Below, piece after piece: positions 44,914 through 54,621 of a stretch of DNA of 64,000 nt. The notes under the pieces were generated by a model, which had not been told where the DNA came from, did no database searches, and saw only the letters and a program-made list of their open reading frames with translations. This stretch comes from Novosphingobium sp. (lineage in GTDB: Bacteria > Pseudomonadota > Alphaproteobacteria > Sphingomonadales > Sphingomonadaceae): the NCBI GenBank assembly GCA_017744735.1, contig JAGIAR010000010.1, positions 47,609-111,608 on the forward strand. Direction: 5' to 3'. Every line of letters starts with the position of its first letter. Positions within the stretch are counted from its first letter, which is position 1. Position numbers and translations under genes: made by a program.

Positions 44914-45642
44914 TCAGGCCGATAGTTGTCGACAGGTCTCGAGCAGGCTGTCGATGATCTCTTCGCGCTTGCTCGATACCCGGCTTTTCGGACCGGCCAC
45001 CGTCAGCACGTAGAGCACGTTGCGCCAGCGGAAGCTGGCCGAAAGCGTCATCGCATCAAGCGCGCTTTCCTCGTCGTTGAGATACCATCCCCGCTCGACT
45101 CCGACGGCGATGTCGTTCCTCAGGGCGTCCCTGTCGACGATGGTCATCGGCGTGAACTGTTCGAGCTTCAGCCGGGCGATCACCGCATCGCGTGCCTTGC
45201 CGTCCAGCGATCCAAGCAGCGCTTTGCCGGCAGAGGTCGCATAGAGGCTCCGGACCCCATCTCCGACCCTCACAGAGAACCTGAGCTGGTGGTTGGATTC
45301 TTTCACCATCACGTAGCTCATCTCCAGGTCGCTCGCCTTCGCGAGAGCGACGGTCTCGCCAACCTTGGCCGCCAGCGCATCCATCGCCAGTTCGGCGCGG
45401 AGCAGCAGCGGGTCGTGATCGACGATCGCCTCGGCCAGGGTGTAAAGCCTGCTAGTGGGATAATATCCGGCACGGGAAGCCAGTTCGTAGACATAGCCAC
45501 GCCGGATCAGCGCCTGCAGCACATCGTGGCAACTCGATACGGGAATATCGAGCAGCTTCGCGATCTCGGACAGGGACAACGTCCGCTTCTGTTCGGCAAA
45601 CAGTTCGAAGAAGTCGAGCGTGCGATCTACGATCTTGGACAT
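44914..45642 (-). CDS. IclR family transcriptional regulator
   Basis: 242 residues. N-terminal winged HTH (LSLSEIAKLLDIPVSSCHDV, LQALIRRGYVY) followed by the effector-binding domain with LYATSAGKALLGSL. It lies between the acyl-CoA dehydrogenase operon and the etf genes on the same strand. IclR proteins commonly control aromatic or acyl catabolic operons. A short repeat CGACA-A-TGTCG (45677-45687) precedes it. Confidence 0.88.
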   Translation of the reverse strand: MSKIVDRTLDFFELFAEQKRTLSLSEIAKLLDIPVSSCHDVLQALIRRGYVYELASRAGYYPTSRLYTLAEAIVDHDPLLLRAELAMDALAAKVGETVALAKASDLEMSYVMVKESNHQLRFSVRVGDGVRSLYATSAGKALLGSLDGKARDAVIARLKLEQFTPMTIVDRDALRNDIAVGVERGWYLNDEESALDAMTLSASFRWRNVLYVLTVAGPKSRVSSKREEIIDSLLETCRQLSA

Positions 45643-45729
45643 GCCCCACTACCCCGCCGAAAAATCTGCTCTTAACCGACAATGTCGCAGCACGCCAAGA
45701 CCGCTTTGCGCGCGAGCCGGCACATCGTC

Positions 45730-46665
45730 CTAGGCCGCGAGTTGCTTCAATATCTCCGGGATCGCCTCGAAGAGATCTCCCACCAGGCCGTAGTCGGCGA
45801 CCTGAAAGATCGGCGCATCCGCGTCGGAATTGATGGCGATGATGACCCTCGACTCCTTCATCCCGGCGAGATGCTGGATCGCCCCCGATATCCCGACCGC
45901 AAGATAGATTTCCGGCGCGACGATCTTCCCGGTTTGCCCGACCTGGTACTCATTCGATATATAACCGGCATCGACCGCAGCGCGGCTCGCTCCGATCGCG
46001 GCGCCCAGCCGGTCCGCCAATGGCGCGAGCGTGCGGGAGAAGGTTTCGGCGTCACGCAGGGCACGCCCGCCCGATACGATGATTTTGGCGCTGGCGAGCT
46101 CGGGCCGGTCGGATTTCACCACATCCGAGCCGATCAGTTCGGACAGGCCCAACTCGTGCACCGTCGCGACCGGCACGATTTCGCAGACATGCGCTCGCTC
46201 GCCCAAAGGGCGGAACGCCGAGGTGCGGACGGTCAGCACGAGCTTGGGCTCTTCGCTCTCGACGGTCTGGATCGCATTGCCGGCATAGATCGGGCGCTTG
46301 AATACGCGCGGGCCATCGACTGCGACGATGTCGGAAATCTGCATCACGTCGAGAATCGCCGCGACCCGTGGAGCCACCGCCTTGCCCCTGCTCGTGGCCG
46401 GCGCCACGAAAGCGTCGAACCGCGGCATCAACTCGAGCGCGAGCGCCGCGACGTTCTCGGCAAGCTGGCTCGCAAAGGCCGGCGCGTCGGCAAGCCAGAC
46501 ACGTTCTACGCCCTCGAGTCCGGCAATCCTTTCGGCCACAGCACTGCAGGCGTGACCTGCAACCAGGACTTCCACGCTACCGATCTGCACGCCGGCGGCA
46601 ATCGCCGCTAGCGTCTGGCTTTCGACCGTCGTGCCGTTGTGCTCGGCCATGACCAGGATTTTCAT
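45730..46665 (-). CDS. etfA: Electron transfer flavoprotein alpha subunit
   Basis: 311 residues. The C-terminal FAD domain is clear: [55 protein letters not shown]. It carries electrons from acyl-CoA dehydrogenases to ETF-quinone oxidoreductase. As a local copy next to an acyl-CoA dehydrogenase gene, it may be pathway-specific. It is 20 bp downstream of etfB. Confidence 0.95.
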   Translation of the reverse strand: MKILVMAEHNGTTVESQTLAAIAAGVQIGSVEVLVAGHACSAVAERIAGLEGVERVWLADAPAFASQLAENVAALALELMPRFDAFVAPATSRGKAVAPRVAAILDVMQISDIVAVDGPRVFKRPIYAGNAIQTVESEEPKLVLTVRTSAFRPLGERAHVCEIVPVATVHELGLSELIGSDVVKSDRPELASAKIIVSGGRALRDAETFSRTLAPLADRLGAAIGASRAAVDAGYISNEYQVGQTGKIVAPEIYLAVGISGAIQHLAGMKESRVIIAINSDADAPIFQVADYGLVGDLFEAIPEILKQLAA

Positions 46666-46685
46666 TGCGTGTTCTCTCTATTCGC

Positions 46686-47453
46686 TCAGGCGGCCTCCAG
46701 GTCCTTGAGGACCTGGGCGATCTCGGCGGCGGAGTGGACCCTGACGCCTGCGGAACGCACCGGCGGTTCGCGGACTTCAACGATTTTCAGGCGCGGGCGA
46801 ACATCGATGCCCAGCGTGGACGACGCCACGATATCGAGCGGCTTGGATTTCGCCTTCATCAAATTGGGGAGGGAAATCGACCGCGGGGTATTGAGACGCA
46901 GGTCGGTGGTGACGACCGCCGGTAGAGGCAGACGCAGGGTTTCCCTGCCATTGTCCACTTCGCAATCGACTTCCACTTGATCGGGCGAAAGCGCTATCCG
47001 TGAGGCACAGAGCGCCTGGCCCCAACCGAGCAACGCGGCCAGCATCTGCCCGGTCTGGTGGCAATCGTCGTCGATCGCCTGCTTGCCGGCGATCACCAGG
47101 ACCGGCTCGATATCCGCAAGTACCGAACGCACCGTCTTGGCAATCGCCAGCGGTTCCAGCTCGAATTCGCTTTCGACCAGGATACTCCGGTCCGCACCCA
47201 TAGCGAGCGCCGCCCGCAACGTATCCTGCGCCTTGCCACGGCCGACCGTCAACGCGACCACTTCCTGCGCGGCGCCCTGCTCTTTCAGTCGGATCGCCGC
47301 CTCGAGTGCGATCTCGTCGAACGGATTCATCGAAAGCTTGAGGTGTGCGAGGTCCACGCCGCTGCCGTCCGGCCGCACGCGGGGGCGGACGTTCGCGTCC
47401 AAAACCTGCTTCACCAAAACCACGATCCTAGATTGCACCACGATCTCCAGCAT
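46686..47453 (-). CDS. etfB: Electron transfer flavoprotein beta subunit
   Basis: 255 residues from the ATG at 47453. Typical ETF-beta features: IVVLVKQVLDANVRPRV, LKLSMNPFDEIALEAAIRLK and GKQAIDDDCHQTGQMLAALL. It binds AMP and the acyl-CoA dehydrogenase. It is first in etfB-etfA, with two palindromic sites 41-76 bp upstream. Confidence 0.95.
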   Translation of the reverse strand: MLEIVVQSRIVVLVKQVLDANVRPRVRPDGSGVDLAHLKLSMNPFDEIALEAAIRLKEQGAAQEVVALTVGRGKAQDTLRAALAMGADRSILVESEFELEPLAIAKTVRSVLADIEPVLVIAGKQAIDDDCHQTGQMLAALLGWGQALCASRIALSPDQVEVDCEVDNGRETLRLPLPAVVTTDLRLNTPRSISLPNLMKAKSKPLDIVASSTLGIDVRPRLKIVEVREPPVRSAGVRVHSAAEIAQVLKDLEAA

Positions 47454-47493
47454 ATCGGCTTCTCTGGCTCAGCCCGATAACGATCGATGGATA

Positions 47494-47529
47494 AATTCGC
47501 AACAGCGAATTGATATACGCCACAGCGTA
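47494..47529. promoter_or_regulatory. Tandem palindromic operators between etfB and AraC genes
   Basis: AATTCGC-AACA-GCGAATT (47494-47511, 7-bp arms) and TACGC-CACA-GCGTA (47516-47529, 5-bp arms). Their centres are 20 bp apart, two helical turns. Both share CGC-NACA-GCG with the site at the acyl-CoA dehydrogenase promoter. They lie in the divergent region, so they may control etfBA, the AraC gene or both. Confidence 0.65.
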
Positions 47530-47647
47530 ATATATGTGACACGCGCTTGCTTCTGCTCCGGCTCCGTTCGAACGGGTCGCGATCTGGGCGCGCAGGTGTT
47601 GGTCGTTGCGGACGAGGATCGTGAACGAAGTGCATCGTGAAAGATCA

Positions 47648-48613
47648 ATGAGCAAGGGCGGCCTTTCCTGGTCGACCGACCAGTCTAGCAGCGAGCACTC
47701 GTTGCGGCAGTGGCAGGAGCTGGTCACGGAGACGTTTGTCGCCTGCAGCATAAAATCGCTTGCGGCGGAGGACTTCAACGCGTCTCTGACGCATTATGCC
47801 TTCGGCTCCGTCGGCGTTCAGGAAGTTCGTTCCTCCGGATCCCAGATCGAACGCACACGCGAACATATCCGGCGCGATCGCAAGGACGGCTATTTCGTCA
47901 TCCAGCAGCGCGCAGGCCGTGTGGCGATCGAGCAGCACGGCCGGATCGCCATCGCCACTCCGGGGGACTGCATCCTGCTTTCGGCCAAGGCACCCTATTC
48001 GATCCGCGCGCAGGAGCAATTCGTCGGACTGAGCATGTCGGTTTCGAGCCAGATCTTGCAGAGCTGGCTCCCCGATCCCGAACAGATGACAGCGCGGAGG
48101 ATCGAGGGCGAGTCTGGCTGGGGCCGCGCGCTTTCAGCGACGCTAGCCAACTTTCCGGAAACCGCGCCGCAGGGGCTTGCGCTGCCCGAATTCCTGGTTG
48201 TCGAGCAGGTGATGGCGCAATTGGCGATCGCACTGGGTTCGGACACCTCGTCGGCCACGCGGCACCAGCAAGCGCTTTTCAAGCGGCTCGAAGAAACCCT
48301 GTCCGACCGCCATCGAGAACCGGATTTCGATCCCTCGCAACTGGCCGAGCAGCACGGCCTGTCGAAGCGCTACGTGCACCTGCTGTTCGCAAGGGCCGGC
48401 ACCAGTTTCGGCAAGGAACTGACACGGGTGCGCCTTGAGAGCGCCAGGCGCCTGCTCGAAGATCATCGCTTCGATCGGGTGGACATCATGGAGATCGCGC
48501 TGCGCTGCGGGTTTCGCGATTCGAACGGCTTTTCGAAGCGGTTCCGCGGACAGTACGGCTATCCCCCGTCGACCTATCGCCAGCGGCTGGAAGGCGCACG
48601 CGCCCTCGGCTGA
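47648..48613 (+). CDS. AraC family transcriptional regulator (paralogue of the one at 28.4 kb)
   Basis: 321 residues from the ATG at 47648. The C-terminal HTH pair (LAEQHGLSKRYVHLLFARAG, IMEIALRCGFRDSNGFSKRF) is nearly the same as that of the AraC gene at 28417-29370, and the N-terminal ligand domain is also alignable. Divergent from etfBA and upstream of the TonB receptor gene (convergent), it is probably a sensor of the catabolic substrate. Confidence 0.9.
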   Translation: MSKGGLSWSTDQSSSEHSLRQWQELVTETFVACSIKSLAAEDFNASLTHYAFGSVGVQEVRSSGSQIERTREHIRRDRKDGYFVIQQRAGRVAIEQHGRIAIATPGDCILLSAKAPYSIRAQEQFVGLSMSVSSQILQSWLPDPEQMTARRIEGESGWGRALSATLANFPETAPQGLALPEFLVVEQVMAQLAIALGSDTSSATRHQQALFKRLEETLSDRHREPDFDPSQLAEQHGLSKRYVHLLFARAGTSFGKELTRVRLESARRLLEDHRFDRVDIMEIALRCGFRDSNGFSKRFRGQYGYPPSTYRQRLEGARALG

Positions 48614-48680
48614 TCCCAGGATCGCCGGGCGCGCCGTGCTGAGGCACCGTACGCAGCACTTTCGCAAGACTGTTCGAACC

Positions 48681-48713
48681 AAAAAAAGGGCGGCGCACTT
48701 TCGTACGCCGCCC
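48681..48713 (-). terminator. Rho-independent terminator of TonB receptor gene
   Basis: Minus strand: stem GGGCGGCG/CGCCGCCC (48688-48713) with a 10-nt loop followed by a run of seven T (48681-48687). It lies 23 bp beyond the receptor stop. Confidence 0.9.
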
Positions 48714-48736
48714 GGGAGGAGAGGTTCGTCCTCGGA

Positions 48737-51085
48737 TCAGAAGTTGTAGCGCAACGTTCCGCTGATCTGCCGCGGAGGGGCCACCTGGCCCGAGATCGTT
48801 CCCATCAGGCCGTACAGATTGGCGTAGCGGCTGGTGTAGTAGTACTTGTTGAACAAGTTGCTCGCCGCGAGATCGAACGACCAGCGATTGTCCGAGCTCT
48901 GCAGCTTCAGGTGCGCGTTCGCGACAGTGAAGCCGGACGAATAGTTCTCGGGCGCGTTGATCGCCAGCGAATAGATGCCGGACTGATAGCTCACGTCCAT
49001 CCGCGGGATCAGCGACAGGTCGCTGTTCAGATCGAGCGTGTACTGGGCGCCGGCCGACCACTTGGTCTTCGGCGTGTAGGGCGTGATGAAGCCCGGCTTG
49101 ATCCCGGTTCCGGGCCTGATGTCGGTATATTTGAAATCGAGCGTGCTGAACGATGCGTCCGCGCTGAAGCCGCCGAACGAGGCATTCGCTTCGACTTCCA
49201 CGCCCTTGATCGTCGCCGCACCGCCATTGACCGGAACCGACGCAGGGGCGGCGTAGATACCGGTGCCCGAGGTGATGATCAGCTGGATGTCGTTGTATTT
49301 GTTGTAATACCCCGAAACGTCGATCGTCAGATGCCGGTCGAACAGCGATGCCTTCGTACCGAGTTCGTAGGCGGTGAGCTTTTCGGGACCGAACGCAACG
49401 ATCTGTTCCGCGCGGTAGATCGCCGGGTTTACGCCGCCGCCCTTGAAGCCGGTGGAAATGGACCCGTAGGCCATGACCGCCGGGCTGATGTGGTACGAAA
49501 CCGCGACGCGATAGTCGACTTTCTGTCCCGAGAACGAACCGCTCAGCCCGTCCGGAGGCGTGATCGGCAGCAGGGTGTTCGCATCGCGGCGATGGTAGAA
49601 GTAATTCTTGCTGTCGTCGGTCCAGCGAATACCCGCCGCGATATCCAGATTCGTCACCGGATGGATGATCGTGTTGAGGAACGCGGCCTTGCTTTCCGAC
49701 TTGATGATATCGCCCTGCAGCGCATTCAACGTGAAAGCGGTGGGAACCGCAGGCGGCACCACCGGAGTTCCGCTGATTTGCAGCAAGCCCGCCTGGTTAC
49801 CGGTGGCCTTATAGTAATAGCCGCCAAGGGTATACTCGATCGCGCTGTCGAGGAACGATCCGCCGAGCCTTGCTTCCTGCGTGAACCAGTTGAAATGCAA
49901 GTGCAGGTCTTCGGTGGTCATGCCGTAGGGAGTGCCGTCGATATCGACCTGGTAGCCGGCCTTGTACGAGCGGTAAGCGGTGATCGAGGTGAACTTCAGG
50001 TTATCTGTAAGATCGTAGGCGATGCGGCCGGAAAAGCCGTAGCCCTTGAGCCGGTTGACGCCTTCGAAACCACGCCCGGTCTGGGTCTGGAACGTCGAGT
50101 AGCTTTCATACTTTCCGGAATCGAGGAAGGGGGTCAGCAGTGCGGCGTTCGGGCTGGCCGGGTTGACCGTCACCAGCCGGTCGGGCTGGGCGTCGCTGGT
50201 ATCCTTGTAGACGTCGAACTGCAGCGTCGCGTCCAGGCGCTCGTCGCCGCTGAGGTAGCGCAACGCGCCCCGCACGCCGCCGTAGTCGGTGCCGCCCTCG
50301 GTACCGATCTTGCAGTTGCCGAGATCGTACTGCGGCGCCACGGTCGGAACGTTGGCGGAAGGATTGCGGCACTTGTAGTCGATCCGGTTCACATAGCCGT
50401 CAACCGATTTGTAAACGCCCGAGATGCGGAAGAACAACCGATCAGGCACAAGGGTAAAGTCAGCTGCGGCGCGCACTCCGCGCTGGTTGCGCTCGCCGAT
50501 CGTGGCTTCGACGTAACCGTCGCCCTTGCCGGTGGGCTCCCGGCTGTAGAGCTTTACAGCGCCGCCGATCGAGTTTTTGCCCGCCAACGTTCCCTGGGGA
50601 CCGCGCAGCACTTCGATGCGGTCGAGATCGAGCAGGTCGAGTTGCGAACCGTAGAGGGTCGGATAATAGACGTCGTCGATGTAGATGCCGACGCCTGGCT
50701 CATAACCGTAGAGCGCGTTGAAGTTGCCTACGCCGCGGACCGTGACGGCGGTGGCGTTGCCGTATTGGCCCGACGGACGAATCGCGAGACCCGGGGTCGA
50801 CTGGCCGATGTCGGTCAGGCTGGTCTGGCCGCGCGCTTCCAGCGTCTCGCCCGAAACGGCTGTGATCGAGATCGGCACGTCGCGAACGCTCTGATTGGTG
50901 AACTGGGCGGTGACGACGATCTCTTGGATCTGGTCGTCGCTGCCCTTCGCGGCGTCAGCGCTTTTCGCAGCATCGGTGTCCTGCGCCATGACTGCCGAAG
51001 GCGTCAGCACGAGTGCAAGAGCTGCGCCTAAGAGCAGGCCGGCCTTCTGCCCGTTCCGGGCACTACGATGAAACGAGTACAACAT
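48737..51085 (-). CDS. TonB-dependent outer-membrane receptor
   Basis: 782 residues. The signal peptide ends near AVMAQDTDA. The TonB box region IQEIVVTAQFTNQ, plug domain (VTVRGVGNFNALYGYEPGVG, DRIEVLRGPQGTLAGKN) and the barrel with terminal Phe (GTLRYNF) are typical. A GGGGAGA ribosome site precedes the ATG, and a TATAAA-like -10 lies close by. It is flanked by the AraC paralogue and the MFS/OYE unit, so uptake of the pathway substrate is likely. Confidence 0.93.
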   Translation of the reverse strand: MLYSFHRSARNGQKAGLLLGAALALVLTPSAVMAQDTDAAKSADAAKGSDDQIQEIVVTAQFTNQSVRDVPISITAVSGETLEARGQTSLTDIGQSTPGLAIRPSGQYGNATAVTVRGVGNFNALYGYEPGVGIYIDDVYYPTLYGSQLDLLDLDRIEVLRGPQGTLAGKNSIGGAVKLYSREPTGKGDGYVEATIGERNQRGVRAAADFTLVPDRLFFRISGVYKSVDGYVNRIDYKCRNPSANVPTVAPQYDLGNCKIGTEGGTDYGGVRGALRYLSGDERLDATLQFDVYKDTSDAQPDRLVTVNPASPNAALLTPFLDSGKYESYSTFQTQTGRGFEGVNRLKGYGFSGRIAYDLTDNLKFTSITAYRSYKAGYQVDIDGTPYGMTTEDLHLHFNWFTQEARLGGSFLDSAIEYTLGGYYYKATGNQAGLLQISGTPVVPPAVPTAFTLNALQGDIIKSESKAAFLNTIIHPVTNLDIAAGIRWTDDSKNYFYHRRDANTLLPITPPDGLSGSFSGQKVDYRVAVSYHISPAVMAYGSISTGFKGGGVNPAIYRAEQIVAFGPEKLTAYELGTKASLFDRHLTIDVSGYYNKYNDIQLIITSGTGIYAAPASVPVNGGAATIKGVEVEANASFGGFSADASFSTLDFKYTDIRPGTGIKPGFITPYTPKTKWSAGAQYTLDLNSDLSLIPRMDVSYQSGIYSLAINAPENYSSGFTVANAHLKLQSSDNRWSFDLAASNLFNKYYYTSRYANLYGLMGTISGQVAPPRQISGTLRYNF

Positions 51086-51260
51086 GTATTCTCCCCGTCA
51101 TTTATATGATTCCCAGCAAGCGTGTCCGCCCGTGGCCCTTATTGCGGTGATTCCAGATACCAGCCTGCGGCGCGATGCGGTTGTCAGTGCGTGAATGGAT
51201 TTGTGTCGCTGAGTGCAACGGATGCCCTAGAATGCCCTCCGTGCGGCACCAGCCGGCGCG

Positions 51261-51890
51261 TCAGGCGGGCAGGTCGCGTGCGTTCAGCATCGCCATCGCA
51301 AGCTCCAGCACCTGCTCGGCCACGTCCTCCGGCTGGAGTCGGCCACCCTCGCGATACCAGACGAATCCCCAGGTAATCGCGCCGGTCAGCACCTGCGTCG
51401 CAACCTGGGCATCGCCGACCGAGATCAGTCCTTCGCGATCGGCCCTTTTCAGCACCCCGCTCAGCGCCGCGTCGTATCGGCGCCGGTTGGCTTCGAGATG
51501 CTGTCTTGCCCCGGGGGAGATATATTTTTCTTCCCGGAAGCAAATTGCGATATCGGCCCGATTCTCGATCACCTGAAGCGCAAGCAGGCGGATCGCCTCG
51601 CGCAACTCTACAGCCGTCTCGTGCTGCCGCCCTGCCACCGCCTCAAGCACTTCGCCCGAGATCGCGGTGGCCCTCACGCAGATTTCGTCGAGCAGTTCGG
51701 TCTTGTTCCTGAAGTGATAATATATGAATGGCTTGGTCACGCCGAGTTCGCTGGCGATCTCGTCGATCCGGGTGCCGTCGTAACCCTTTGTGTAGAACTG
51801 TCGCGCAGCCTCCCTGAGGATGGACGCGCGTTTGAAACTGGTCACCTCCTCGCGCATCGTCCGCGCCGGTTCGCGGCCCTGCTCCGGCAT
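51261..51890 (-). CDS. TetR family transcriptional regulator (paralogue of the one at 36.7 kb)
   Basis: 209 residues. The HTH GYDGTRIDEIASELGVTKPF with IYYHFRNKTELLDEI and the C-terminal CFREEKYISPGARQHLEANR mirror the TetR at 36663-37262. It is the last gene of the OYE-MFS-TetR unit, 2 bp after the MFS stop, and would autoregulate that unit. The 7-2-7 repeat at 54339-54354 upstream of OYE may be its site. Confidence 0.88.
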   Translation of the reverse strand: MPEQGREPARTMREEVTSFKRASILREAARQFYTKGYDGTRIDEIASELGVTKPFIYYHFRNKTELLDEICVRATAISGEVLEAVAGRQHETAVELREAIRLLALQVIENRADIAICFREEKYISPGARQHLEANRRRYDAALSGVLKRADREGLISVGDAQVATQVLTGAITWGFVWYREGGRLQPEDVAEQVLELAMAMLNARDLPA

Positions 51891-51892
51891 CG

Positions 51893-53200
51893 TTACACGG
51901 CCTCCTCGGCGCGTGGCGTCGACGGCGAAACCTTGCCAAGCAGGACCGCGGCGACCGTGCTCAGCAGGGGAAAGGCCGCCGCGAGAAGGACGATCTGGTT
52001 AAGGGACGCATTCAGTTGCAGCGCGAGCGAGACGATCAACGGGGTAATCACCCCGCCCGATCGGCCGACACCCTGGGCCCAGCCCAGCCCGCTAGCCCGC
52101 GAGGAGGCGGGATAAAGCTCGGAGGTTATCGCGTTGTTGCTGATGTAGCCCCCAACGATGCAGATCCCGATGACGAAATTGACCAGGTAGAGCAAGGGCG
52201 TCCCGAGCAGGAACGGGATCGTCACGATCAACACGGCGGCGCAACCATAGAGCGAGAAAATCCACCCGCGCCCCAGACGCGGGAGCGCCACACCCGAAAG
52301 CAGCCCGCCGACGAGACCCCCGAAACTGATCAGGGAAGTCGCGAGAGCCGCATCCGCCGGCGTGTACCCCGAGCGTGTCAGCAGGGACGGAAGCCAGGAG
52401 ATCAGCATGTAATTGGCCCCGACCCCACCGAAGTGCAGCAACCACAGGACGATGGTCAACTTGGCCAGGTCCTTGCCGAACAGCGAACCGATCCGCGAGA
52501 GATAACGCGCGTGGGCGGGCCGGGGTGCGGTCGCCGAATTCCGCAGGGTCGCCATGAACATCGCGCCAATGACAACATTCAGCGCCGCCGCTCCCAGGAA
52601 CAGCGGCTCCCAGCCGAAGCGTGGCAGGACATAGGATGCGAACAGTCCGGCGGCGAGATTGCCCAGCGACAGGCCGCAGCCCACGATGGTGACGAGCAGC
52701 ATCCGGTAACGCACAGGGGAAGCCTCGTGCGCGATGGTGACCACCAGCGCGATGATCACCCCCATCGAGAGGCCCACGAAGAACCGGCACACCAGAAGCG
52801 GCCCGAGCCCGCCGACCAGCCCGTTGGCGAAGGTTCCGACCGCCCCGAGCGCGAGCGCGCCGAGCATCACCTTCCGGCGGCCGTGCTGATCGGCCAGCGG
52901 CGCCAACCCTAACGAGCCCAGCACCAGCCCTACCAGTCCGATCGAGAATACGATCCCGAAGCTGGCCAGCGGCTCGGACCACTGCTTGGAGAGCAGGGGC
53001 ACGACGTAGGATATGACGACGACGTCGTACCCGTCGAGGATCGCACATAGCACACAGGCAATCAGCAGGATCACTGTCGAGCGGGTGAAGACTGGATCGG
53101 CGGTTGTCGCGGCCTGCGCGGCCGCGGATGATTCTGAGCTTGCCAATGTAACCTCACCCTCTGTGCGCCGCCTCTTCGGGGCCGACGCGTTTCCATCCAT
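51893..53200 (-). CDS. MFS transporter, aromatic acid:H+ symporter (AAHS)-like
   Basis: 435 residues with 12 hydrophobic segments. Signature ILDGYDVVVISYVVP in helix 1 and the loop DQHGRRKVML (MFS motif) are seen. The family imports aromatic acids such as 4-hydroxybenzoate or protocatechuate. The first ~35 residues are a polar tail; a later start is possible. It is 28 bp from the OYE gene stop and 2 bp from the TetR start. Confidence 0.88.
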   Translation of the reverse strand: MDGNASAPKRRRTEGEVTLASSESSAAAQAATTADPVFTRSTVILLIACVLCAILDGYDVVVISYVVPLLSKQWSEPLASFGIVFSIGLVGLVLGSLGLAPLADQHGRRKVMLGALALGAVGTFANGLVGGLGPLLVCRFFVGLSMGVIIALVVTIAHEASPVRYRMLLVTIVGCGLSLGNLAAGLFASYVLPRFGWEPLFLGAAALNVVIGAMFMATLRNSATAPRPAHARYLSRIGSLFGKDLAKLTIVLWLLHFGGVGANYMLISWLPSLLTRSGYTPADAALATSLISFGGLVGGLLSGVALPRLGRGWIFSLYGCAAVLIVTIPFLLGTPLLYLVNFVIGICIVGGYISNNAITSELYPASSRASGLGWAQGVGRSGGVITPLIVSLALQLNASLNQIVLLAAAFPLLSTVAAVLLGKVSPSTPRAEEAV

Positions 53201-53228
53201 TCAGCCCCGGCATCCTGCGCCGGCTCCT

Positions 53229-54317
53229 TCAAGCCATCGTGGGATAATCCAGATACCCTTCCGCACCCGATCCGTAGAGCGTCTCGAATACGATCGGATT
53301 CAACGATGCGCCCGCACGGAAGCGCTCCACCAGGTCGGGATTTGCGATGAAAGAACGCCCGAAGGCTATCATGTCCGCCCGCCCATCGGCCAGCGCCTGC
53401 TCGGCGCTTTCCCGGCTGAAGCGGTTATTGGCGATGTAGACCCCCGAGAACCGCCGCCGCAGCCCTTCGTAATCGAACGGGTATTGGTCGGCCGCTTCCC
53501 CGGTGGCGCCTTCGACCATATCGAGAAACCCGATGCCGGCCCCCTCGAGTGCATCGACAACTTGGGGAAACAGCACTTCGGGCTGCGAGTCCGCAATGCC
53601 GAACACCGACGGGTTCGTCGGAGACAGGCGTACTCCGACCCGCTTGCGCCCCCAGACGGAGGAAACCGCTTCGATCACCTCGAGCAGCAGGCGCATCCGG
53701 TTCTCCGGCGAGCCGCCGTATTCGTCGGTTCGGTGATTGGTCGAATCGCGCAGGAATTGGTCGATCAGATAGCCATTCCCGGCGTGCACCTCGATCGCGT
53801 CGAAATTCGCTTCCAGCGCCCTGCGGGCGGCGGCGAGATATTCGTCGAGAACCTGCGGGACATCTTCGCGTTCGAGTGCGCGGGGCACTTCCACGTCCAT
53901 CCGTCCGGTGGGGGTGCGCACGCTTCCAGACACCGGCCGTGCCGAAGGCCCGATCGGGAGAGCGCCTCCGGGCAGCAGCGTGCGGTGGGAATAATGCCCG
54001 CTATGCCACAATTGCAGCACGATGCGGCCGCCCCGGCGATGGACTGCCGAGGTCACATCGGCCCAGCCGGCCGCCTGTTCGTCGGTAAATATTCCGGGCG
54101 TGTCGATGAAGCCCACACCATAGGCCGACACAGCCGTGGACTCCGCGAATATCAGGCCCGCGCTGGCCCGCTGCGCATAATATTCGGCGTTGAGCGCGTT
54201 GGGCACGCCACCGGGGGTGCGGCTGCGGGTCATCGGAGACATCACGATCCGGTTCGGCAGTGTGAGGCCGGCAAACTCGATCGGTTGCAACAGAGCCCGC
54301 ACGTCTTCAACCACCAT
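53229..54317 (-). CDS. Old yellow enzyme family NADH:flavin oxidoreductase (N-ethylmaleimide reductase type)
   Basis: 362 residues from the ATG at 54317. FMN-binding TIM barrel: LQPIEFAGLTLPNRIVMSPM, HSGHYSHRT, the family signature HAGNGYLIDQFLRDSTNHRT and DEYGGSPENR. The His/Asn substrate pair is HAGN. It reduces activated C=C bonds such as enones or 2-enoates. It is first in a unit with the MFS and TetR genes and divergent from the second MFS gene. Confidence 0.9.
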   Translation of the reverse strand: MVVEDVRALLQPIEFAGLTLPNRIVMSPMTRSRTPGGVPNALNAEYYAQRASAGLIFAESTAVSAYGVGFIDTPGIFTDEQAAGWADVTSAVHRRGGRIVLQLWHSGHYSHRTLLPGGALPIGPSARPVSGSVRTPTGRMDVEVPRALEREDVPQVLDEYLAAARRALEANFDAIEVHAGNGYLIDQFLRDSTNHRTDEYGGSPENRMRLLLEVIEAVSSVWGRKRVGVRLSPTNPSVFGIADSQPEVLFPQVVDALEGAGIGFLDMVEGATGEAADQYPFDYEGLRRRFSGVYIANNRFSRESAEQALADGRADMIAFGRSFIANPDLVERFRAGASLNPIVFETLYGSGAEGYLDYPTMA

Positions 54318-54621
54318 TGCCGATCCATCCTCCCTTCCCGATCGCGAGCGATCGGACGCAAGTCTCACCGATCGATCCTTAGCCCGCCTTGGCCATGCGA
54401 GACACCGCAAGTGGGGCACCTGAAGGGACGCCAGCGCACAAATAACGGTCGCTGAGTGAAGAGCCGCCTCGATCCGGCACCACCGGCCCGTTGTCGACCT
54501 GTGCCGAGAGCGGCCTGCCGGATAACCCTTTGGCGGGACGAATTCGTTGCAGCGAGTGCTTTTTCGCCCTGCCGAATCTGTTATAGCTACTCGCAAAACA
54601 AAGGACATATGGGAGGACAAA
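54318..54621. other. Non-coding divergent region between OYE and MFS genes
   Basis: 304 bp without a gene. It holds the perfect repeat CGATCGC-GA-GCGATCG (54339-54354), 22 bp before the OYE ATG, a possible TetR site. Farther right, ACGAATTCGT (54538-54547) is self-complementary and leads into TTGCAGCGAGT, partly matching the CGC-NACA-GCG motif. TATAG and the GGGAGG ribosome site of the MFS gene lie at its end. Confidence 0.5.
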
